This document shows, piece by piece, positions 59,745-64,000 of a stretch of 64,000 nucleotides of DNA. This DNA is from Chlorobaculum tepidum TLS (GTDB lineage Bacteria; Bacteroidota; Chlorobiia; Chlorobiales; Chlorobiaceae), in assembly GCF_000006985.1 (NCBI RefSeq), contig NC_002932.3:1507550-1571549 (forward strand), read 5' to 3'. Made by a program: the position numbers and the translations under genes. The first letter of the stretch is position 1; every line of letters begins with the position of its first letter. The notes beneath the pieces are model-generated. The model saw only the letters and a program-made list of their open reading frames with translations. It ran no database searches and was not told the origin of the DNA.

Positions 59745-60422
59745 ATTAATGGTCGGCCCTCTTTGTTGAACGCCCCGCAATGAAAAGCGGCACCTCATAG
59801 ATTGCAGAAAAGAAAATGAATAAAGCGGTTGCCAATGACTTTGCACATGCCACAAGCAATGGGGGGCCGAACAGGCGAATGCTTTCCTAAACGACAACCG
59901 CAACCCAAAGAATGATAGTGTAGTCGCTCAGTGCGATGGCGAGCTTGCTTACGGAGAACCGTCGGCCGCGCAGCCAAAAGTTCTTATTAGTTTGAACGGC
60001 CTCAGGCTGGGCAAACATTGCTCTGGTAACGGAAGGCTCTATTCGTTCAACCTTCATTTCCCAGGACTCTTGCCAGAACTTGCCAGCGCGATTGCCGAGT
60101 GACCAGGCAACGGAACAAACAAAGCCGAAGCACGCGACAACAACCGATATGTCAGAGCTGTAACGCCTTAAGGTCGCAGAGGCAACGAAGGCAGAGGCGA
60201 TGAAACCCCAAAAGAACAGCGACCGGCTCCAGAAAAGTTCAATTTCGAGTTTTCGTGTTTCGACGGTAGTTTCGTAAGCCTTCATGAGCCTTTGAAACTT
60301 GCGGTCGTCGATCAACTGAGCTTGTGGATCGCCGTAGCCATTTCCTTCGGCGGTGAGTCTGTTTGGTTCATCGGAGATTGGATTACCAGCCATGGAGAGC
60401 GGCTCCTGTTAATGGTACCCAA
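59677..60422 (-). mobile_element. Solitary integron gene cassette
   Basis: A GTTGGGT box (plus positions 60417-60423) lies just upstream of the membrane-protein gene, and the attC-like site follows it. If the cassette excised, its own R' box would be GTTGGGT, the near-perfect complement of R'' GCCCAAC, whereas the GTTAGAC now at the end would be target sequence. This self-consistency strongly supports a cassette of about 746 bp. No integrase gene or second attC lies in the window. Confidence 0.82.
59746..60393 (-). pseudogene. Cassette-borne RipA-like membrane protein gene, interrupted near the 3' end by TAG
   Basis: From the ATG at 60393 (AGGAG upstream) 168 codons encode a polar start, a helix RLMKAYETTVETRKLEIELF and two membrane helices (SLFFWGFIASAFVASATL and VVVACFGFVCSVAWSL), then NRAGKFWQESWE. 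The pattern fits the RipA-like octameric membrane proteins common in integron cassettes, as I recall them. A TAG (59889-59887) stops the frame after LSDYTIILWVAVVV, but it continues with 46 more residues (ESIRLFGPPLLVACAK, a third helix LATALFIFFSAIYEVPLF) to a TAA two bases before attC. The intact form would be 215 residues. The short form may still be functional. Confidence 0.75.
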
Positions 60423-60471
60423 CATTAATTAGATTGATCCGCATAAGACGCGGATTTTTGATCTTCAGTCC

Positions 60472-60502
60472 ATTATAAGACGCACACAGCAACATCCGAC
60501 AA
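60472..60502 (-). promoter_or_regulatory. Candidate promoter upstream of the cassette
   Basis: On the minus strand TTGTCG (60502-60497), a 19-base spacer and a perfect TATAAT (60477-60472). It precedes the cassette by about 50 bases and may have been the ferredoxin promoter before insertion. Confidence 0.45.
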
Positions 60503-60603
60503 ACCCTTCAAACACTCCACAACAATCGCGCCACTGTCGTCTCACACAAAAATTCCCTACCTTTCAAGGTAAGCTTTCCACCGAAAATAAAACCACCTCA
60601 CCC

Positions 60604-61155
60604 ATGCGACCAGCACACATCATCCGGATTCTCCCGCTCTGCACCGCCCTGCTTTTCGCAGGATGCGGCGGCAATTCGACCCCGCAGTCTGAGACCGGCG
60701 GCGGCAATGCAGCGGTTCAGCAGCAGGCATCGAAAATCATCGAACCCTGCCAGCTCATCACGCAGGATGAAGCGGCAAAACTGCTCGGCGAAGCGGTCAA
60801 GCCTGCAGAGAAAAGCGAGAAGCAGGTTGTCGGCATGAAGCTCTGCATGTACAAGCCAGCCAGCGGCGAACCAATCCCGTTTTTGCAGGTTTCGCTGACG
60901 CAGGACGCATGCTTCCCGCCCGGTGGCGCTGGCGCGGCATCGATCTACAAAAGCCTCAAGGATAATTTTGAAGGTATGAGAACCGACATCGATGGCGTGG
61001 GCGATGAAGCGTTCATCGCAAGCGGCGGCATCTACATTATGGCCGACGGCTACTACATCCAGATCGGAGCCGGCAACACCAGCAATGCCGCCATTCGGGC
61101 AAGGCTGATCGAGGCGGGAAAAATGGCCGTTGCGAAGCTGAAAACGCTGGAGTAA
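60604..61155 (+). CDS. Hypothetical lipoprotein, DUF3558-like style
   Basis: The 183-residue protein has a lipoprotein signal (IIRILPLCTALLFAGCGGN) and a polar Gly/Ser/Gln linker followed by EPCQLITQDEAAKLLGEAV, a pattern seen in several secreted domains of unknown role such as DUF3558. Two Cys pairs at CQL and LCMY/ACFP may form disulfides. A TACCTTTC box lies 39 bases upstream of the ATG. It diverges from the cassette and converges with the damaged zinc-ribbon gene. Confidence 0.8.
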   Translation: MRPAHIIRILPLCTALLFAGCGGNSTPQSETGGGNAAVQQQASKIIEPCQLITQDEAAKLLGEAVKPAEKSEKQVVGMKLCMYKPASGEPIPFLQVSLTQDACFPPGGAGAASIYKSLKDNFEGMRTDIDGVGDEAFIASGGIYIMADGYYIQIGAGNTSNAAIRARLIEAGKMAVAKLKTLE

Positions 61156-61162
61156 CCCCAGT

Positions 61163-61198
61163 AAAAAGCCCCCCTGACCAAACGGCATTCAGGGGGGC
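61163..61198 (-). terminator. Terminator for the zinc-ribbon gene (minus strand)
   Basis: GCCCCCCTGA pairs with TCAGGGGGGC (10 bp); on the minus strand five Ts follow. It may also slow plus-strand transcripts from the lipoprotein gene. Confidence 0.75.
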
Positions 61199-61246
61199 GT
61201 AGATCACGAAGTTCCGTCGAATCGGGCCATCCGGTATTTCACCACT

Positions 61247-61576
61247 CTAGCTCAAGGCTATTCCACATTTCCAACAGAAATGCGGATTCATCGACCGTCC
61301 TAAATACTTGTGTTGCAAGCCGGGCACCGCCAGTTGGTAAATGAAAAAAACAAGCGCACCAATGACCACAACAAGCAGCAATGGCGTAAATATTGCAGCC
61401 AGATAAGTTCCGAGCATCAAACCCGTGCTTTTATCTGCCGTAACATAAAGAATCATCAAAATGAAGAGCAGACCGAAAAGCACTATCTGATTTCGACGTC
61501 TGTTTGCAAATTCGTTCTTGAACGCCTGTTTTTGCTGCTCGGTGTACTGGTGTACTCCATTACTCTCTACCTCCAT
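61247..61576 (-). CDS. Two-helix membrane protein with a half-destroyed zinc ribbon
   Basis: The 109-residue product has a charged start (EQQKQAFKNEFANRRRNQ), two membrane helices (about 31-46 and 56-85) and the C-terminal FCWKCGIAL, one Cys pair of a zinc ribbon. The first Cys pair is missing in this frame (QLAVPGLQHKYLGRS), but the +1 frame of the same bases reads NWRCPACN, the expected first half. Two compensating indels of one and two bases around it would explain the change. Stop is TAG. Function is unknown. It follows the TspO gene on the same strand. Confidence 0.7.
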   Translation of the reverse strand: MEVESNGVHQYTEQQKQAFKNEFANRRRNQIVLFGLLFILMILYVTADKSTGLMLGTYLAAIFTPLLLVVVIGALVFFIYQLAVPGLQHKYLGRSMNPHFCWKCGIALS

Positions 61577-61584
61577 TATCCAGT

Positions 61585-61614
61585 GTTACGGTTGACAGAA
61601 CCTGTCACCCTAAC
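61585..61614. repeat. Imperfect inverted repeat between the TspO gene and the zinc-ribbon gene
   Basis: GTTACGGTTGACAG and CTGTCACCCTAAC form near-complementary arms around AAC, with the core TGACAG/CTGTCA exact. It could fold as an mRNA hairpin or serve as an operator. There is no T-run. Confidence 0.5.
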
Positions 61615-61634
61615 CCGCCCGACCTGCTGACGTA

Positions 61635-62111
61635 TCAGGGATTGAGCTGTAGAATAGTGAAATTCAAATAAGATGCGAAGCTCACCCAGCAGAGATACGG
61701 CACCAGCAGCAGTGAAGCCGGTTTCGAAACTCTGGCAAAGGCGAGCATGGTCAGGACAATGAAAATCCAGAGCAGAACAATATCGACCAGACCGGCAAGC
61801 GGCGACTGCATCCCGAAAAACGATGCTGACCATCCGAGATTCAGCATCAGTTGAATCGCGAAGAGCACAACGCCGACGTTGACCTCGTTCTTCTTCCAGC
61901 CCGTGCCAAGCACCTTTGCAAGCGCTGTCCCCATCATGATAAAGAGAATTGTCCAGACCGGGGGAAAGAGCCAGTCAGGCGGATTCCACGATGGCTTGAC
62001 AAGGGTGGTGTAGTACCATGAAGCCGGCTTCGGCGTAAAGGTGCTTCCGGCAAAACCGACTGCCAGGCAGAGGCCGATACAGAGCGCGAGGGTGAGTATC
62101 TGTTTATTCAT
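61635..62111 (-). CDS. tspO: TspO/MBR family tryptophan-rich sensory protein
   Basis: The 158-residue protein has five membrane helices and the TspO signature: WYYTTLVKPSWNPPDWLFPP, VWTILFIMMGTALAKV and LGWSASFFGMQSPLAG. TspO proteins bind porphyrins and in phototrophic bacteria affect pigment gene expression; that role in green sulfur bacteria is not established. It precedes the zinc-ribbon gene and diverges from the inositol monophosphatase gene. Confidence 0.92.
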   Translation of the reverse strand: MNKQILTLALCIGLCLAVGFAGSTFTPKPASWYYTTLVKPSWNPPDWLFPPVWTILFIMMGTALAKVLGTGWKKNEVNVGVVLFAIQLMLNLGWSASFFGMQSPLAGLVDIVLLWIFIVLTMLAFARVSKPASLLLVPYLCWVSFASYLNFTILQLNP

Positions 62112-62258
62112 GATGAGCGGTCGTTTGACGAATCGGGAATATCACACTAACAAGCCCTATTTCCGGCATTTAATTCCCGCGTGCCGTTATCTTGCTGCGC
62201 CTGCACTTCTCAACGACAAATGATATATTGGGCCAGCCATTTTCATTCACCTGACACC

Positions 62259-63062
62259 ATGCAGAACATGAACCTCGAACTCCAGACGGCCGTGAAGGCA
62301 GCCAAAGCCGCAGGCGCGATTACGCTTTCGAGATTCGGCGAACTTTCTCATCGCGAGATCGTCGCCAAAGAGTACAAGGATTTCGTCACCGAAGTTGACA
62401 AGCAGTGTGAAGCAACCATCACGGCCACCATCACCGAATCGTTCCCTGATGACGGTTTGCTCTGCGAGGAGGGCACCAGCGGCAGTGGCGCTTCCGGGCG
62501 CACCTGGATCGTCGATCCGCTCGATGGCACGCTGAACTTTATCCACTCGTTTCCGGTGTTCGGCATCAGCATCGCCATGCGCGACGCATCCGGCGAACTC
62601 GCGGTGGGCGTGGTTTATCAGCCGGTGCTCGACGAGCTGTTCACTGCCGTCAAGGGACGGGGCGCGTTCCTGAACGGTAAGCGCATCAGTGTCTCGACGC
62701 GCGAAGAGATGCAGAGCTATCTCTTCGCCACCGGCCTGCCCTTCAGGGATTACGATCACTACATGGACGGCTACATCGGCCTCTTGCGGGATGTCATCAA
62801 GGACTCGGCAGGCATCCGTCGCGCCGGATCGGCCTCCATCGACCTGGCCTACACCGCCGCCGGACGCTTCGACGGCTTCTTCGAGTACCGACTCTTTCCG
62901 TGGGACTTCGCGGCGGGCGTGCTGCTGGTGCGCGAAGCGGGTGGCATCGTAACCGGCATTGCCGGCTCGGATGATGTGTTCGCCCATACGAGCATCCTTG
63001 CTGGAAGCCCGCTCACCCATCCGCTGCTGCTGGAAAAAGCCCGGCGGCATTTCGGGGCCTGA
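62259..63062 (+). CDS. suhB: Inositol monophosphatase family protein
   Basis: The 267-residue Mg-dependent phosphatase shows the metal-binding motifs DFVTEVDKQCE, EEGTSG, WIVDPLDGTLNFIHSFP and, near the end, FPWDFAAGVLLVREAGG. Related enzymes dephosphorylate inositol 1-phosphate, histidinol phosphate or sulphur adenylates, or act on ribosome biogenesis (SuhB), so the substrate is open. The start may be the ATG at 62259 or at 62268; neither has a strong ribosome site. Confidence 0.9.
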   Translation: MQNMNLELQTAVKAAKAAGAITLSRFGELSHREIVAKEYKDFVTEVDKQCEATITATITESFPDDGLLCEEGTSGSGASGRTWIVDPLDGTLNFIHSFPVFGISIAMRDASGELAVGVVYQPVLDELFTAVKGRGAFLNGKRISVSTREEMQSYLFATGLPFRDYDHYMDGYIGLLRDVIKDSAGIRRAGSASIDLAYTAAGRFDGFFEYRLFPWDFAAGVLLVREAGGIVTGIAGSDDVFAHTSILAGSPLTHPLLLEKARRHFGA

Positions 63063-63080
63063 CCCGCGTCAAGCAGCCAA

Positions 63081-63112
63081 TTTGAAGAGTTGGCGCCGCT
63101 TTCGTATCTTTG
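63081..63112 (+). promoter_or_regulatory. Bacteroidota-type promoter for lpxC
   Basis: TTTG (63081-63084), a 20-base spacer and TATCTTTG (63105-63112) match the TTTG/N19-21/TAnnTTTG consensus exactly, 30 bases before the ATG. Confidence 0.65.
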
Positions 63113-63141
63113 ATATTTTTCATCGCAAGCTCCAGCCATCC

Positions 63142-64000
63142 ATGCTCATTCATCAACGCACCCTCCAGAACGAAATTTCGCTCACGGGGATCGGCCTCCA
63201 CACCGGCCACGAATGCACCATCACGTTCAAGCCCGCACCGGTCAACACCGGCTATATTTTCGTCAGAACCGACATCAATGACTGCCCGGAGATTCCGGCG
63301 CTGATCGATCACGTCGTCGATGTGCTCCGCGGCACCACCATTGGCATCGGCGATGTCAAGGTGCACACCACCGAGCACGTGCTTGCCGCCCTGTACGGAT
63401 TGCAGATCGACAACTGCCGCATCGAGCTGAGCGGCCCCGAGCCGCCGGTGCTCGACGGCAGCTCAAATCCGTTCGCCGAAGCGCTGCTTTCGGCAGGCAT
63501 CGCCGAGCAGGACGAACCGAAAAACTATCTCGTGATCGACGAGACCATCGAGTTTCACAATCCGGAAAAGAGCGTGGACATCGTGGCCCTGCCGCTTGAC
63601 GGCTTCCGCATGACGGTGATGGTCGATTACAAAAACCCGGCGCTCGGCTCGCAGCACTCCGGCCTGTTCGACCTCGACAAGGAGTTCCTGCGCGAGTTCT
63701 CGCCGTGCCGAACCTTCTGCTTCCTTTCGGAGGTCGAAGCGATGGCCAACCAGGGCATCATCAAGGGTGCGGATATTGACAACGCCATCGTGATCGTTGA
63801 CAAGCAGCTCGATGAAACCGAGGTGCAGACGCTCGCCGACAAGGTTGGCGTGGACGCTTCGCACCTGGTGCTCGGCCAGAACGGCATTCTGAACAACCGC
63901 GAACTGCGCTTCTCCAACGAACCGGCCCGCCACAAACTGCTCGACCTGCTCGGCGATCTGGCACTGCTCGGCATGCCGGTCAAGGCGCAGATCCTCGCCG
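63142..64000 (+). CDS. lpxC: UDP-3-O-acyl-N-acetylglucosamine deacetylase (partial, runs off the window)
   Basis: The first 286 residues are present. LpxC removes acetate in the committed step of lipid A synthesis. TLQNEISLTGIGLHTGHECT, TTEHVLAALYGLQIDNC (with the zinc His) and VLDGSSNPFAEAL are typical, as is SPCRTFCFLSEVEAMANQG and FSNEPARHKLLDLLGDLAL (second zinc site). In Bacteroidota and green sulfur bacteria LpxC is often fused to FabZ; the fusion cannot be seen because the gene continues past the edge. A clear promoter precedes it. Confidence 0.95.
   Translation, partial: MLIHQRTLQNEISLTGIGLHTGHECTITFKPAPVNTGYIFVRTDINDCPEIPALIDHVVDVLRGTTIGIGDVKVHTTEHVLAALYGLQIDNCRIELSGPEPPVLDGSSNPFAEALLSAGIAEQDEPKNYLVIDETIEFHNPEKSVDIVALPLDGFRMTVMVDYKNPALGSQHSGLFDLDKEFLREFSPCRTFCFLSEVEAMANQGIIKGADIDNAIVIVDKQLDETEVQTLADKVGVDASHLVLGQNGILNNRELRFSNEPARHKLLDLLGDLALLGMPVKAQILA

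Noticed and set aside
61585..61614. Second attC site near the TspO gene
   Set aside because: The arms read GTT... first and ...AAC last on both strands, the opposite order to attC, and the site is too short with no cassette gene.

Overview
The window is a 64 kb stretch of a green sulfur bacterium (Chlorobiota), most likely Chlorobaculum or Chlorobium. The strongest markers are a reaction-centre cytochrome c-551 (pscC, three membrane helices and one CNKCH haem site), a UbiA-type bacteriochlorophyll synthase (bchG), a full-length pyruvate:ferredoxin oxidoreductase and a PEP carboxylase, both expected in an autotroph using the reductive TCA cycle, and an LpxC-type lipid A gene. Genus-level placement is inference; I ran no search. 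No rRNA, tRNA, CRISPR array, IS element or integrase was seen.

Layout. 0-13.5 kb: a broken DUF4407 membrane protein gene, ispF, an FtsX-like permease, a divergent phosphofructokinase, ilvE, holB, cutA, an M24 peptidase, trpD, bchG, rpmB, rnhA, an unknown membrane protein and tilS. 13.6-23 kb: psd, tatA, recN, a broken lipoprotein gene and a lone 1510-residue helicase-nuclease. 23-30.5 kb: dapA, gcvPA-gcvH, an rRNA methyltransferase and nifJ. 30.5-40.1 kb: a nine-gene run on the minus strand (methyltransferase, DUF4905-like, xerD, raiA, hprK, peptide ABC binding protein and permease, ruvB, TPR protein), with several overlaps that suggest translational coupling, ending at a terminator shared with nifJ. 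40.2-51.7 kb: queF, pscC, ppc, comM, a frameshifted porin remnant, sppA, an oppF-type ATPase, rsmI and panC. 51.8-58.8 kb: pnp, leuS, acs. 58.8-62.1 kb: an accessory patch with a tiny Cys-rich protein, an ArsR-family regulator, a thioredoxin-like [2Fe-2S] ferredoxin, a solitary integron gene cassette, a lipoprotein, a damaged zinc-ribbon membrane protein and a TspO homologue. 62.2-64 kb: an inositol monophosphatase family gene and the start of lpxC.

The main unexpected result is the cassette at about 59.68-60.42 kb. A membrane-protein gene is followed immediately by a 74 bp attC-like site (GCCCAAC ... GTTAGAC) and preceded by a matching GTTGGGT boundary, with no integrase nearby. It separates the ferredoxin gene from a candidate upstream promoter. 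The second theme is gene decay. Three accessory genes (DUF4407, lipoprotein, cassette gene) are each interrupted by one in-frame stop while the frame stays coding on both sides, a porin gene carries at least three frame shifts, and a zinc-ribbon gene has two compensating indels that removed one Cys pair. A third observation is a recurring TATCTTTG-like element upstream of ispF, recN, nifJ, pscC and lpxC, twice with TTTG exactly 20 bp upstream, resembling the Bacteroidota -33/-7 promoter.
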